Shown: positions 17,591 through 27,690, numbered from the stretch's first letter. The stretch is DNA of 64,000 nucleotides from Chitinophaga rhizosphaerae (GCF_003958645.1 NZ_RXLO01000002.1:310001-374000); one strand, 5' to 3'. Numbers and translations are program-made. Notes: generated by a model from the sequence alone, not told the origin.

Positions 17591-20368
17591 ATGGAGTACA
17601 ATTTCAGGCAACTTGAGCGGAAATGGCAGGACCATTGGGTGAAAACCGGCGCCTACAAGGTCAGCAACAACAGCACCAAGCCCAAATGTTACGTGCTGGA
17701 CATGTTCCCCTACCCTTCCGGGGCCGGGCTGCACGTTGGGCACCCGCTGGGCTTCATCGCGTCAGACATCTACGCCCGTTACAAACGGCTGAAAGGGTTT
17801 AACGTGCTGCACCCCATGGGGTACGACGCGTTCGGCCTCCCTGCGGAGCAATACGCCATCGAAACCGGCCAACACCCCGCCGTGACCACCGAAGCCAATA
17901 TCCGCACCTTCCGCCAGCAGCTCGACAATATCGGGTTCAGCTTCGACTGGGACCGCGAGATCAACACCAGCGACCCGGCGTATTATAAATGGACACAACA
18001 TATTTTCCTGCAGCTATACGGCAGCTGGTATAACCGCCATGCCGCCAAAGCCGAAAACATCGAAACGCTCATCCGCATTTTCGAGCAGGAAGGCAATATC
18101 CACCAGGAATGCCCCGGCGACCGCAGCCTCCGCTTCAGCGCCGACACCTGGAACAACTGGACCTACGAAGAGCAGCAGCAGGCCCTCATGGAGTACCGCC
18201 TCGCCTATCTCGCCTACGCCGAAGTGAACTGGTGCCCCGCTCTGGGGACCGTGCTCGCCAACGACGAAGTGATCAACGGCGTGAGCGAACGCGGCGGCCA
18301 TCCCGTCATCAAGAAGAAAATGCGCCAGTGGTTCCTGCGCATCACCGAATATGCAGACCGCCTCCTCGAGGGGCTCGAAACCGTCCAGTTCAGCGATGCC
18401 ATGAAAGACATGCAGCGCAACTGGATCGGGAAAAGCCAGGGCGCCGAGATCAAATTCAACGTGGCCGGCAGCCTCGAGAACATCGTGGTATACACCACCC
18501 GCCCAGACACCATTTTCGGCGTAGACTTCATGGTGGTTGCCCCCGAGCACGAACTGGTTGACACCATTACGACCGATGCGCAAAGCCAGGCGGTGAGCGA
18601 CTATCGCGAATATGTGCAAAGCCGGTCCGAACGCGAGCGCATGGCCGAAGTGAAACAGATCACCGGATGCTTCACCGGCGCCTATGCCGTGAATCCTTTC
18701 GACGGCCGTCAAATTCCCATCTGGATTTCCGAATACGTGCTTGCGGGATACGGCACCGGCGCCATTATGGCGGTGCCCTGCGGAGACGCGCGCGACTTCG
18801 GCTTCGCCCGTCATTTCAACATCCCGATCACCAATATCATCGGCGACGCCTTCAACGGCGAAGAAGCCAACGCCACTAAAGACGCCATCCTCCAGAACAG
18901 CGGCTTCCTCAACGGCAAGCCCATGCGCGAAGCGATGGACATCGTGACCGAAAAGATCGAGCAGCTGGGCATCGGCAAACGCCAGATCAATTACAAAATG
19001 CGCGACGCAGGATTCAGCCGCCAGCGTTACTGGGGCGAACCTTTCCCCATCGTGTTCCGCAATGGCATTCCCGAAGCACTGGATGTTTCCGAATTGCCGC
19101 TGGAACTGCCGCATGTGGAGAATTACCGGCCGGGCGAAGAGGGTGAAGGGCCGCTCGCGAACGTGACCGAATGGGTGAACCTGCCTTCCGATCCGGGCAC
19201 GTCACTGAAGCGCGAAACCAATACCATGCCCGGTTACGCCGGATCCAGCTGGTATTTCCTCCGGTATATGGACCCGAACAACGCGGAAACTTTCTGCGAC
19301 AGGAAGGTGTCTGACTATTGGGGCCAGGTGGATCTGTACATCGGCGGCACCGAACATGCGGTAGGCCATTTGCTGTACAGCCGTTTGTGGACGAAAGTCC
19401 TGTTCGACCTCGGGCTCATCGGGCACGACGAACCTTACAAGAAACTGGTGAACCAGGGGATGATCGGCGGCAGCTCGCGCCTGGTGTACCGCGTGCGGGG
19501 AACGAACCAGTTCGTGTCTGCCGGCCTGCGCGACCAGTACGAGACCGACGAGCTTCATGTGGATGTGAACATCGTGGATGGTGTGGAACTGGATACCGAA
19601 GCGTTCAAAAATTGGCGTACCGATTATGCCAATGCGCAGTTCATTCTTGAGAACGGCAAATATATCTGTGGAACGCAGCTCGAGAAAATGAGCAAGCGGT
19701 TGTTCAATACCGTGAACCCCGATATGGTGGTGGAGAAATTCGGTGCCGATACGTTCCGGATGTACGAAATGTTCCTCGGGCCGATCGAGCAGAGCAAACC
19801 CTGGGAGACCAAGGGCATTGAAGGCGTTCACCGCTTCCTGAAGAAAGTATGGCGCCTGTTTTACGATGAAAACAAGGGCCTGGTGGTGAAAGACGAAGCG
19901 CCTACCGCGGAAGAGATGAAATCGCTGCACAAGACGATCCGCAAGATCGACGAAGACAGCGAGCGCCTTTCGTTCAACACTGCGGTGAGCGCGTTCATGG
20001 TATGCGCCAACGAACTGACCGACCAGAAGTGCCACAAGAAAGCCGTGCTGGAGCAGCTGCTGGTGCTGCTCACCCCGTATGCGCCGCATATGAGCGAAGA
20101 GCTGTGGGAAGCTATCGGCAACAGCGGTTCCATTTTGGACGCGGCGTTCCCGGTGTTCGAAGCGAAGTACGTGGCGGAATCCACGAAGGAATATCCCGTT
20201 TCCGTAAACGGCAAACTTCGTACGACCATCAACATTTCTTTGGACGTGGAGCAGGCGGAAGCCGAGCAGATCGCGCTGGGGAATGAAGTGGTGCAGAAGT
20301 GGCTGGAAGGGAAAACACCGAAGAAGATCATCTTTGTTAAAGGTAAAATGATCAACGTGGTGGTGTAA
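17591..20368 (+). CDS. leuS: leucine--tRNA ligase
   Basis: A 925-aa class Ia aminoacyl-tRNA synthetase that charges tRNA-Leu. The HIGH motif is HVGH in PSGAGLHVGHPLG near residue 46, and the KMSKS loop is KMSKR with its first lysine at residue 699. The inserted CP1 editing domain is present (TTRPDTIFGVDFMVVAPEH), as is the C-terminal anticodon-binding region. I chose the ATG at 17591 because family members begin MEYNF; an ATG at 17585 would add only Met-Ile. A strong terminator follows. Confidence 0.97.
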   Translation: MEYNFRQLERKWQDHWVKTGAYKVSNNSTKPKCYVLDMFPYPSGAGLHVGHPLGFIASDIYARYKRLKGFNVLHPMGYDAFGLPAEQYAIETGQHPAVTTEANIRTFRQQLDNIGFSFDWDREINTSDPAYYKWTQHIFLQLYGSWYNRHAAKAENIETLIRIFEQEGNIHQECPGDRSLRFSADTWNNWTYEEQQQALMEYRLAYLAYAEVNWCPALGTVLANDEVINGVSERGGHPVIKKKMRQWFLRITEYADRLLEGLETVQFSDAMKDMQRNWIGKSQGAEIKFNVAGSLENIVVYTTRPDTIFGVDFMVVAPEHELVDTITTDAQSQAVSDYREYVQSRSERERMAEVKQITGCFTGAYAVNPFDGRQIPIWISEYVLAGYGTGAIMAVPCGDARDFGFARHFNIPITNIIGDAFNGEEANATKDAILQNSGFLNGKPMREAMDIVTEKIEQLGIGKRQINYKMRDAGFSRQRYWGEPFPIVFRNGIPEALDVSELPLELPHVENYRPGEEGEGPLANVTEWVNLPSDPGTSLKRETNTMPGYAGSSWYFLRYMDPNNAETFCDRKVSDYWGQVDLYIGGTEHAVGHLLYSRLWTKVLFDLGLIGHDEPYKKLVNQGMIGGSSRLVYRVRGTNQFVSAGLRDQYETDELHVDVNIVDGVELDTEAFKNWRTDYANAQFILENGKYICGTQLEKMSKRLFNTVNPDMVVEKFGADTFRMYEMFLGPIEQSKPWETKGIEGVHRFLKKVWRLFYDENKGLVVKDEAPTAEEMKSLHKTIRKIDEDSERLSFNTAVSAFMVCANELTDQKCHKKAVLEQLLVLLTPYAPHMSEELWEAIGNSGSILDAAFPVFEAKYVAESTKEYPVSVNGKLRTTINISLDVEQAEAEQIALGNEVVQKWLEGKTPKKIIFVKGKMINVVV

Positions 20369-20392
20369 AAAACCATTGTTCGATACGGAAGA

Positions 20393-20419
20393 GCCGGCCT
20401 GTTGAGGGCCGGCTTTTTT
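20393..20419 (+). terminator. intrinsic terminator after leuS
   Basis: A 7-bp GC-only stem (20393-20399 with 20407-20413), 7-nt loop and six Ts. The rest of 20420-20599 is C-rich and holds no gene. Confidence 0.85.
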
Positions 20420-20599
20420 GTTTGGGAGCGTCCTGCATGTTTACAACTACCGAAAAACCGGTAGCGCCAGCCCCCCTAATGCGCCCCCTTCCCCCGAAAT
20501 CCCCCGAAAAATGTTCTGAAACCGCCTCCTGCTGTGATAAATGGTTTCCGGGTACAGGGAATCCTCACTATCTTTCTATCCTTAAATTCCCCTGTTATT

Positions 20600-23500
20600 A
20601 TGAGACCAATCTACATGGGTATCCTGGCGGCAGCATTATCCCTGCCGGCCGCGGCCCAACAGTCGGACACTTATTTCACCACCTCTCCCACCCTTACCCC
20701 GGACGGACAAACGGTTATATTCAGTTTCGAAGGCGACCTCTGGAAAGCGGACCTCCGTAATCCTCACGCCACCCGCCTCACCGCCATGCAAGGCAACGAA
20801 ACGCTCCCGAGGGTTTCCCCCGACGGGAAATGGATCGCTTTCACCGGCACCCAGTTCGGGCGGCAAGACGTGTTTATTATGCCCATCAACGGCGGAGACA
20901 TCAAACAGCTCACCTTTCATGACACTCCCGACCTCATGGACTCCTGGAGCTGGGATTCCAAATCCATCTATTTCACCTCCAACCGCGAAGGGGCCGCCAC
21001 CGCTTTCAAACAAAGCATCAACGGCGGCACACCCGTTCGCGTATTCCCCCACTACTTCAACCAGGTACACAACCTGTCGGAACATCCCGCCTCCGGCGAG
21101 CTGTTCTTCAACGACACCTGGGAATCCAGCTGGGCCGCCAACCGCAAACGATATAAAGGCGATTTCAACCCGGACATCCAATCCTACAACCCCGCCACCA
21201 AACAATACAAACAATACACCGATTACCGCGGCAAGGATTTTTGGACCACCATCGACCGCAAAGGCAACATATTCTTCGTTTCAGACGAAGCTAACGGGGA
21301 ATACAATCTCTACACCTTCGCCAACGGACAGAAAAAAGCCCTGACCAAATTCCCCACCTCCATCAAACGGCCCAACGTCAGTGCAGACGGCAGCAAGGTC
21401 GTGTTTGAAAAAGACTACCAGGTTTGGGTGTATGACGTGGCTTCCCGGAAATCCGAAAAGCTCGCGCTCCAGCTCTTCCGGAACCCCGTTCTTTCAAAAG
21501 AACAGGCTTTCGACGTGCGCGACCGCATCTCCAACTTCGATGTATCGCCCGACGGCAAGAAACTCGCCTTCATTTCGCGCGGCGAAATCTTCGTATCTGA
21601 TATCGAAGGGAAGTTCGTCCGCCAGATACCGCGCAACGGCGAAAGAGCGACCGAAGTGCTGTGGCTCCCCGATAACAAAACCCTGCTGTTCAACCAAACG
21701 CTCAACGGCTACCTCAACCTCTACACCGTTGCCGCAGATGGCAGTGGAACCATCAAACAGCACACGAGCGACAAACGCAACAACCGCAGCCTCAACCTGA
21801 ACCACGACCGCTCACAGGCCGTCTACTTCAGCGGCCGCGACGAAGTACGGATCATCGATCTCAAAACACTGCAATCCCGCACCATCGCGAAAGAGGAAAT
21901 CTGGGCGTTCCAAAGCCCCGATCCCCGCTTTTCGCCCAATGGCGAATACGTGGTATTCAACGCACATCGCAATTTCGAAAAAGACATCTTCGTACATCAC
22001 CTCAAAAAAAATACGACGACCAACCTCACCAACACCGGTGTGTCTGAAACCGATCCACTCTGGTCGCCCGACGGAAAGTACATTTACTTCGCCTCCTCCC
22101 GCACCCGGCCCGCGTATCCCTTCGGCATGACCAACCCGAAGATTTACCGGCTCGCGCTCGACAAATACGACGATCCCTATCGCTCCTCCAAATTCGACGA
22201 GCTCTTCAAAAAGAAGGAAGACGATAAAAAGAACGACGACAAATCCGATAAATCCGGGAAGGACGGGAAAGACGACAAAACGGCAAAATCCGGCAAAAAA
22301 TCCGACAGCGCAGACGCCACCAAGCGCATCACCATCAATACGGACAGGCTCATGCAGCGCGTAGAACAGGTGTCTCCCGGCTTCGGTTCCCAATATGGCC
22401 CCTATCATATGTCCGTAAAAGGCGACAAAACCACCCTCTTCTTCGGTTCCAACCACGAAGGCCGCGGTGCGCTTTACAAAATGGTGAGCGAACCCTTCGA
22501 AGAAACCAAGACAGAACGCATCAACGGCAGCGAACGGTTCGACGGCAACATCGTGGAAGTAGACGGCAAACTCTTCGCACTCGCCGGCGGAAATATCTGC
22601 AAACTCAATGCAGACGCCAACAAGATCGAGCCCATCAGCATCGGGCAAACCTTCTACCGCAACCTGCAGCAAGAATTCCAGCAGATCTACTACGAAATGT
22701 GGGCGAATGTGGAAGAAAACTTCTACAATGCCGATTTCCACGGTACCAACTGGCCCAAACTGCGCGACGAATACAGCCGCTACCTGCCGTACGTGAACAA
22801 CCGCGCAGATCTCCGCGTGCTGCTGAACGACCTGCTCGGAGAACTGAACTCTTCGCACCTGGGCTTCAATACCTTTGGCGACGACGAGCGCATCGCCCTC
22901 AGCTACCAGACCATGGAAACCGGCGTCCTCTTCGATCCCCGGCAACCCTACACCGTGCAGCGCATCGTGGCCAACAGCCATGCCGACAGAACAGGCATCG
23001 ACATCCGGCCCGGAGACGTGCTCACCCAGGTCAACGGCAAAGCCGTAGACCCCAAACAATGCCGCGACCAATACTTCACCCGGCCCTCCATGGAGCGCGA
23101 AATCACGCTCACGTTCGAACGCAGCGGCAAACCCTTCGAAGTCCGGCTCCACCCGCAAAGCTCCGGCGCGCTCGACCAGCAGCTGTATGACGAATGGATT
23201 TACGGCAACGAGCAGAAAGTCGACCAACTCAGCAATAACCGCATCGCATACACGTACATGAAGAACATGGGCGGCGGGGAGCTCGACAAATTTCTCATCG
23301 ACATGACCGCGAAATTATCCGGTAAAGACGCGCTCATCCTCGACCTCCGCTACAATACCGGTGGCAACGTACATGATGAAGTCCTCAAGTTCCTCTCCCA
23401 ACGCCCGTATCTCCAATGGCAATACCGTGAAGGCAAACCCTCGCCGCAACCGAACTTCGCACCGGCAGGCAAACCCATCGTATTACTGATCAACGAGCAA

Positions 23501-23791
23501 TCGCTCAGCGATGCCGAAATGACGGCCGCAGGCTTCAAGGCGCTCGGACTCGGAAAAATCATCGGCACCGAATCTTACCGCTGGATCATTTTCACCTCCG
23601 GCAAAGGACTCGTAGACGGTTCCTTCTACCGGCTTCCTTCCTGGGGCTGCTACACCCTCGACGGCAAGAACCTGGAGAAAGAAGGCGTGGCCCCGGACAT
23701 TTATGTTAAAACCACCTTCACCGACAGGCTGGCAGACAAAGATCCGCAACTGGAACGCGCCGTACAGGAACTACTGAAAAGCGTTCGCTGA
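20600..23791 (+). CDS. secreted tricorn-like protease (PD40 propeller, PDZ, peptidase S41)
   Basis: A 1063-aa exported protease. The ATG at 20600 begins a signal peptide (MRPIYMGILAAALSLPAAAQ); an upstream GTG in frame was rejected. WD40-like PD40 repeats (SPDGKWIAFTG, SPDGKKLAFIS, SPDGKYIYFAS) fill residues about 30-520. A Lys/Asp-rich linker lies at about 536-576. A PDZ domain follows at about 774-853 and an S41 tail-specific protease domain at about 860-1050, with probable nucleophile S970 in NEQSLSDAEM. Archaeal tricorn trims peptides from the proteasome; bacterial exported homologues probably degrade extracytoplasmic peptides. It ends in a clear terminator. Confidence 0.93.
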   Translation: MRPIYMGILAAALSLPAAAQQSDTYFTTSPTLTPDGQTVIFSFEGDLWKADLRNPHATRLTAMQGNETLPRVSPDGKWIAFTGTQFGRQDVFIMPINGGDIKQLTFHDTPDLMDSWSWDSKSIYFTSNREGAATAFKQSINGGTPVRVFPHYFNQVHNLSEHPASGELFFNDTWESSWAANRKRYKGDFNPDIQSYNPATKQYKQYTDYRGKDFWTTIDRKGNIFFVSDEANGEYNLYTFANGQKKALTKFPTSIKRPNVSADGSKVVFEKDYQVWVYDVASRKSEKLALQLFRNPVLSKEQAFDVRDRISNFDVSPDGKKLAFISRGEIFVSDIEGKFVRQIPRNGERATEVLWLPDNKTLLFNQTLNGYLNLYTVAADGSGTIKQHTSDKRNNRSLNLNHDRSQAVYFSGRDEVRIIDLKTLQSRTIAKEEIWAFQSPDPRFSPNGEYVVFNAHRNFEKDIFVHHLKKNTTTNLTNTGVSETDPLWSPDGKYIYFASSRTRPAYPFGMTNPKIYRLALDKYDDPYRSSKFDELFKKKEDDKKNDDKSDKSGKDGKDDKTAKSGKKSDSADATKRITINTDRLMQRVEQVSPGFGSQYGPYHMSVKGDKTTLFFGSNHEGRGALYKMVSEPFEETKTERINGSERFDGNIVEVDGKLFALAGGNICKLNADANKIEPISIGQTFYRNLQQEFQQIYYEMWANVEENFYNADFHGTNWPKLRDEYSRYLPYVNNRADLRVLLNDLLGELNSSHLGFNTFGDDERIALSYQTMETGVLFDPRQPYTVQRIVANSHADRTGIDIRPGDVLTQVNGKAVDPKQCRDQYFTRPSMEREITLTFERSGKPFEVRLHPQSSGALDQQLYDEWIYGNEQKVDQLSNNRIAYTYMKNMGGGELDKFLIDMTAKLSGKDALILDLRYNTGGNVHDEVLKFLSQRPYLQWQYREGKPSPQPNFAPAGKPIVLLINEQSLSDAEMTAAGFKALGLGKIIGTESYRWIIFTSGKGLVDGSFYRLPSWGCYTLDGKNLEKEGVAPDIYVKTTFTDRLADKDPQLERAVQELLKSVR

Positions 23792-23812
23792 TTCCAGCGA
23801 TAACATACCAGG

Positions 23813-23840
23813 GGACCGGCAGGAATGCCGGTCCTTTTTT
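23813..23840 (+). terminator. intrinsic terminator after the tricorn-like protease gene
   Basis: A perfect 9-bp stem (23813-23821 with 23826-23834), GGAA tetraloop and six Ts. Confidence 0.88.
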
Positions 23841-23869
23841 ATGCTGCTTATGTCCACCGCTGCCGCCGG

Positions 23870-24133
23870 TTACCCGGCGGACAATGGTTTCACGTCTGCC
23901 CCCGCCAAATAAGCCTTCAGGGCATCCATCGGGATACCTGTATCGCGCAACACCTGCCGGATGACAAATGGCGGCACCGGGCACACCATGCGCGACAACA
24001 CGACCGGCCGCCGCCGTACACCTTCCCACTGCTCATGACCGCCATCCAACAAGCGGAAATGATAACCGTTCAGGCACAGGAAATCCCGGAACGTATCCAA
24101 AGACACGTCCTCATTGCTTTCCAGCGTTTGCAT
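23870..24133 (-). CDS. HicA-like toxin (putative mRNA interferase)
   Basis: An 87-aa protein that fits the small dsRBD-like HicA fold: an N-terminal helix (TFRDFLCLNGYHFRLL), the Gly-Gly-His turn DGGHEQWEG in the place of the HicA active-site GSHH, and a C-terminal helix PPFVIRQVLRDTGI similar to the HicA xVxxILKxAGI helix. HicA toxins cleave mRNA during stress. It starts 16 nt after the stop of the upstream HicB-like gene. A GC-rich hairpin (23863-23880) overlaps its stop codon. Identity is low, so the call rests on motif pattern, size and gene order. Confidence 0.6.
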   Translation of the reverse strand: MQTLESNEDVSLDTFRDFLCLNGYHFRLLDGGHEQWEGVRRRPVVLSRMVCPVPPFVIRQVLRDTGIPMDALKAYLAGADVKPLSAG

Positions 24134-24149
24134 ATCCCTTATTGATTGA

Positions 24150-24527
24150 TTACGAACCCCGCACCGGCGAGCCCTCTTCCAGCAATAACCCGAACGGCCG
24201 CATCACCGCCCCCCTTCGCATACATCCCAGCACTTCCCGCAATTGACCATACCCCATCAACGGCGCGTACCATTCTCCCCCTTCCACTCGCCAGCCCCCT
24301 TCCCCCATATCCTCCAGCACTCCTCCCATCCCGCACACCGCCCGCAAATACACCCGCACCATCACCTCCAACGAACCATATGCTGCCCGCCGCGACCACC
24401 CATAACCCGTCAATCCCAATGCCGGTACATGCGCATGCCAACAACCTCCCGCATCCTGAAACAACACACCCGCAGCCCGGACCCGGCGATCCCCCCGCCC
24501 CTCATGTACTATGCGTATCGTTTTCAT
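24150..24527 (-). CDS. HicB-like antitoxin
   Basis: A 125-aa protein whose first half follows the HicB partial RNase H fold: strand GVLFQDAGGCWHAHVPALGLTGYG, then helix SRRAAYGSLEVMVRVYLRAV, and a following GGVLEDMGEGGW segment like the GTLxExLxxxGW tail of Bacteroidota HicB-like proteins. The Gly/Arg-rich C-terminal half is not assigned. It is first in a two-gene minus-strand operon with the HicA-like gene and has a good promoter upstream. The DNA is strongly skewed to C on the plus strand, and long antisense frames are open too, so the reading is not certain. Confidence 0.58.
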   Translation of the reverse strand: MKTIRIVHEGRGDRRVRAAGVLFQDAGGCWHAHVPALGLTGYGWSRRAAYGSLEVMVRVYLRAVCGMGGVLEDMGEGGWRVEGGEWYAPLMGYGQLREVLGCMRRGAVMRPFGLLLEEGSPVRGS

Positions 24528-24570
24528 AGTGATGTTGCCGGATGATCACGGACGGTGATACATCCTGATG

Positions 24571-24601
24571 CAAAACTAGCGGGAGGCGGGACCCGGGCAA
24601 T
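24571..24601 (-). promoter_or_regulatory. promoter of the HicB-HicA-like operon
   Basis: On the minus strand, -33 ATTG (24601-24598), a 19-nt spacer and -7 TAGTTTTG (24578-24571) match the Bacteroidota promoter form TTTG-N19-TANNTTTG with one mismatch. The leader to the HicB-like ATG would be about 38 nt. Confidence 0.6.
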
Positions 24602-24677
24602 GAAAAAAGGGCGAGAATATCTCAGGGTTAACGTAGAATATCTCCGAAAATCGAAGATTGTAATGTATTTTGACTGC

Positions 24678-25529
24678 ATGAAAAGGATTTTATTGCTTCT
24701 CCTCTCCGCTTTCACCGGCTTCCAGGCCGGCGCACAAGACCGTAACATCCAGGTCATGACGTTCAACATCCGCATGAACACACCCAAAGACAGCATCAAC
24801 GCCTGGCCCCACCGGAAAGACCGCCTCGCGTCGCAAGTCCTCTTCCACCACCCGCAACTCCTCGGCGTCCAGGAAGCCCTCTGGGAACAAATGCAAGACC
24901 TTCAGCAATCCCTTCCGCAATACAAATACCTCGGCGTCGGCCGAACCGACGGCGATAAAAAAGGCGAATTCTCCGCCATCTTCTACGATACCACCCGCCT
25001 TAAACTCCTCGAATCACACACCTTCTGGCTCTCCGAAACACCCGAAACCATCGGCGCCAAAGGCTGGGACGCCGCCATCGAACGCATCGTTTCCTACGGA
25101 AAATTCCGCGACATCGTCACCGGCAAAATCTTCTTCCACTTCAACACCCACTTCGACCATATGGGCAAAATCGCCCGCCGCGAAAGCGCCAAACTGCTGC
25201 TGGACAAGGTAGCCGCCATCTCCGGCAAACTGCCCGCCGTTGTCACCGGCGATTTCAACGCTACGCCCGACGACGAGCCCATCCGCGTGATCGTGGACGC
25301 CGCCAACCCGAAGCACCTCAAAGACGCCCAAGCCCTCAGCCAAACACCGCACTACGGGCCCACTGGCACTTTCAACGGCTTCCGCTCACAGGAAACCGGC
25401 GACGAACCCATCGATTACATCTTCCTCAAAGGCCCCTGGAAAGTACTCCAGCACGCCACCATCTCGCAAACCTGGAAAGGCCTCTTCGCTTCCGACCACT
25501 TCAGCGTGATCGCGAAGCTCCAACTCTGA
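24678..25529 (+). CDS. secreted endonuclease/exonuclease/phosphatase family protein
   Basis: A 283-aa exported hydrolase of the EEP fold. The ATG at 24678 begins a signal peptide (MKRILLLLLSAFTGFQAGAQ). Catalytic motifs are in order: FNIRMN, GVQEAL (metal-binding Glu), THFDHMG, TGDFNATPDDEP, DYIFLKG and the final SDHFSV. Members include DNases, sphingomyelinases and inositol-phosphate phosphatases; small exported Bacteroidota members are often annotated only by the fold. The frame stays open upstream to 24555, but that part lacks signal-peptide character. Confidence 0.92.
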   Translation: MKRILLLLLSAFTGFQAGAQDRNIQVMTFNIRMNTPKDSINAWPHRKDRLASQVLFHHPQLLGVQEALWEQMQDLQQSLPQYKYLGVGRTDGDKKGEFSAIFYDTTRLKLLESHTFWLSETPETIGAKGWDAAIERIVSYGKFRDIVTGKIFFHFNTHFDHMGKIARRESAKLLLDKVAAISGKLPAVVTGDFNATPDDEPIRVIVDAANPKHLKDAQALSQTPHYGPTGTFNGFRSQETGDEPIDYIFLKGPWKVLQHATISQTWKGLFASDHFSVIAKLQL

Positions 25530-25550
25530 TCCATCTTTTTCCAAATACAA

Positions 25551-25578
25551 CAAGGGCGGGCCTTTCGGTCCGCCCTTG
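25551..25578. terminator. hairpin between convergent genes, possible terminator
   Basis: A 9-bp perfect stem (25551-25559 with 25570-25578) and 10-nt loop between the convergent EEP and M28 genes. A T-run is weak on both sides. Confidence 0.5.
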
Positions 25579-25599
25579 CACTTTTATATGACATGAAGT

Positions 25600-26571
25600 T
25601 CACTCTTCCTTCGCCACGCGGGTAGGCGTATCCTTCCCGCTCACGATGGTGCCCGAGCTCACCGCGATCGCATCGATGATGTCGGCGATGTTCTGCAGGT
25701 CGAGGGATTCGACTTCGTCGTCTACGCTATGATAGAGCTTGTCTTTGTCGATCTGCGTCGTGGAAATCGTATGCGCCGGCACGCCGAGCTTCGCGAGCAT
25801 GGCATTGTCCGACCGATAGAAAAGCTGTTGTTCGGGATAGGGATCGGGATGGAATTTGAAAGCCGATCCTTCGAGGTTGCGCTGGAGGATCTGACCGAAG
25901 TCCGAACGCTCGAAACCCGTGATGAACGCGCTGTTTCGGCCGAATTTGGATTCCTTGCCGATCATTTCGATGTTGAACATGGCCACCACACTGTCTGGAT
26001 GCACTTCGCGGGAGAAATAGCGCGAGCCGAAGCCGCCGATCTCCTCTGCCGTGAAGCAAGCGAAAATCACCGTTCGCTCGGGCGGATGCTGCCTGAAATG
26101 GCGGGCCAGCAGGATCACCGCCGTAATGCCGGAAGCATCATCGTCTGCCCCATTGGCGATCGTGTCCTGCGTTTCGGATTTCAGGATGCCGATATGGTCG
26201 TAGTGACCGGAAAAGATCACGTACTCGTCCGGTTTGCTCGCTCCGCGGATGAGGCCAACCACATTATGAAGCGCCTTGGCACCGGGCACCAGGTCCAGCG
26301 AATCTGCAGGATAGATCGTTCTCCCTTTCATGGCGAATGGCTGCCGGTAACTCCTGGCACCCGGCAATTTCTCCAGCCCCGCTTTTTCGAATTCCGCTTC
26401 AATGAAAACGGACGCTTTTTCGATCCCCGGCGTAAAAGTCCCGCGCCCCATCATGTCGTCGGCGGCAAGTGTGGAAATGATCCGGCGAACCTCGTTCACG
26501 TCGGTCTGCTGCGCAAAGGCGCCCAGGCTAACGGCGAACAGCACGGCGGCGGCTATTAATTTTCTGGTCAT
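25600..26571 (-). CDS. secreted M28-family zinc peptidase
   Basis: A 323-aa exported aminopeptidase-type enzyme. The chosen start (26571) gives the signal peptide [20 protein letters not shown]; an ATG four codons upstream is also possible. Two-zinc site motifs are visible: GHYDHIG (His, Asp), NGADDDASG (bridging Asp), [10 protein letters not shown] (catalytic and metal Glu) and a late metal His in the C-terminal part (PAHTIST). Members remove N-terminal residues from peptides in the periplasm or outside the cell. It is divergent from ruvB. Confidence 0.93.
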   Translation of the reverse strand: MTRKLIAAAVLFAVSLGAFAQQTDVNEVRRIISTLAADDMMGRGTFTPGIEKASVFIEAEFEKAGLEKLPGARSYRQPFAMKGRTIYPADSLDLVPGAKALHNVVGLIRGASKPDEYVIFSGHYDHIGILKSETQDTIANGADDDASGITAVILLARHFRQHPPERTVIFACFTAEEIGGFGSRYFSREVHPDSVVAMFNIEMIGKESKFGRNSAFITGFERSDFGQILQRNLEGSAFKFHPDPYPEQQLFYRSDNAMLAKLGVPAHTISTTQIDKDKLYHSVDDEVESLDLQNIADIIDAIAVSSGTIVSGKDTPTRVAKEE

Positions 26572-26630
26572 AGGTCGATGCAAGATTTGCCTAAAAATAA
26601 ACGATATTCATATCCTCGCCAATTTCTCAT

Positions 26631-26638
26631 TACTTTTG
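26631..26638 (+). promoter_or_regulatory. candidate -7 element for ruvB
   Basis: TACTTTTG is an exact TANNTTTG match 23 nt before the ruvB ATG. A -33 element is weak (ATTCA about 20 nt upstream). Confidence 0.5.
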
Positions 26639-26661
26639 ACGCTGAAAGGCAACAAACTTAC

Positions 26662-27690
26662 ATGTCCAATCCGAACCTAAGACCAGATGACAGCAGGATG
26701 AGCGCCGCCGAGAAGGAATTCGAGAACAGCATCCGGCCGCGGGAGATCATGGATTTTTCCGGGCAAGACCAGATCATCGATAACCTCAAGGTATTCATCA
26801 AAGCGGCGAAGATGCGCGACGAAGCGCTCGACCACATTCTTTTCCACGGCCCTCCCGGCCTCGGGAAAACAACACTGTCGCGCATCGTGGCCAATGAGCT
26901 CGGTGTGAATATCCGCGAAACATCCGGCCCCGTCATCGAAAAACCCGGCGACCTTGCCGGCCTCCTCACCAACCTCGAGGAGCGCGATGTATTGTTCGTA
27001 GACGAAATTCACCGCCTCAGCACCGTTGTGGAAGAATATCTCTATTCCGCGATGGAAGATTACCGGATAGACATTATGATCGATTCGGGCCCCAATGCGC
27101 GGACGGTCCAGATCAACCTGCACCCTTTCACGCTGGTAGGCGCCACCACGCGCTCCGGCCTGCTCACCGCCCCGCTGCTCAGCCGTTTCGGTATCAAAAG
27201 CCGCCTGGAATATTATAATTCGGAAACGCTGCAACGCATCCTCTGGCGCGCGGCCGGCCTCCTCGGCACCAAGATCACTTCAGATGCCGCGTCTGAAATC
27301 GCCCGCCGCAGCCGCGGTACCCCGCGTATCGCCAACGGGCTCCTGCGCCGGGTACGCGATTTCGCACAGGTGATGGGCAACGGCGTTATCGACCTCGGCA
27401 TCGCACAGTTCAGCCTCAAAGCCCTCAGCGTAGACGAATACGGCCTCGATGAAATGGACAACCGCATCCTTTCCACCATCATCGATAACTTCAAGGGCGG
27501 CCCCGTGGGCATCACCACCATCGCAACAGCGGTGGGCGAAGAAGCCGGGACCCTCGAGGAAGTCTACGAGCCTTTCCTCATCCAGGAAGGATTCATCAAA
27601 CGCACGCCCCGCGGCCGCGAAGTGACGGAAAAAGCCTACCATCACCTCGGGCGGAACCCCAATAGCCGGGGATCGCAACTTCTCTTCTAA
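26662..27690 (+). CDS. ruvB: Holliday junction branch migration helicase RuvB
   Basis: A 342-aa AAA+ motor that drives branch migration with RuvA. Walker A is GPPGLGKTT, Walker B is DEIHRL, sensor 1 is GATTRSGLL and the arginine-finger region is LLSRFGI. The C-terminal winged helix ends with [17 protein letters not shown]. The ATG at 26662 (MSNPNLRP) was chosen over one at 26578 because the extra 28 residues are not part of the family and the promoter lies inside them. ruvA is not adjacent; ruvC lies 2.7 kb downstream. Confidence 0.97.
   Translation: MSNPNLRPDDSRMSAAEKEFENSIRPREIMDFSGQDQIIDNLKVFIKAAKMRDEALDHILFHGPPGLGKTTLSRIVANELGVNIRETSGPVIEKPGDLAGLLTNLEERDVLFVDEIHRLSTVVEEYLYSAMEDYRIDIMIDSGPNARTVQINLHPFTLVGATTRSGLLTAPLLSRFGIKSRLEYYNSETLQRILWRAAGLLGTKITSDAASEIARRSRGTPRIANGLLRRVRDFAQVMGNGVIDLGIAQFSLKALSVDEYGLDEMDNRILSTIIDNFKGGPVGITTIATAVGEEAGTLEEVYEPFLIQEGFIKRTPRGREVTEKAYHHLGRNPNSRGSQLLF

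Noticed and set aside
20534-20599. Upstream GTG start for the tricorn-like protease
   Set aside because: The ATG at 20600 gives a normal signal peptide; the longer form would bury it.
24146-24529. Plus-strand open frames over the HicB-like gene
   Set aside because: Pro/Thr/Ser-rich translations typical of antisense frames in C-rich DNA; the minus-strand gene has fold pattern, promoter and partner gene.
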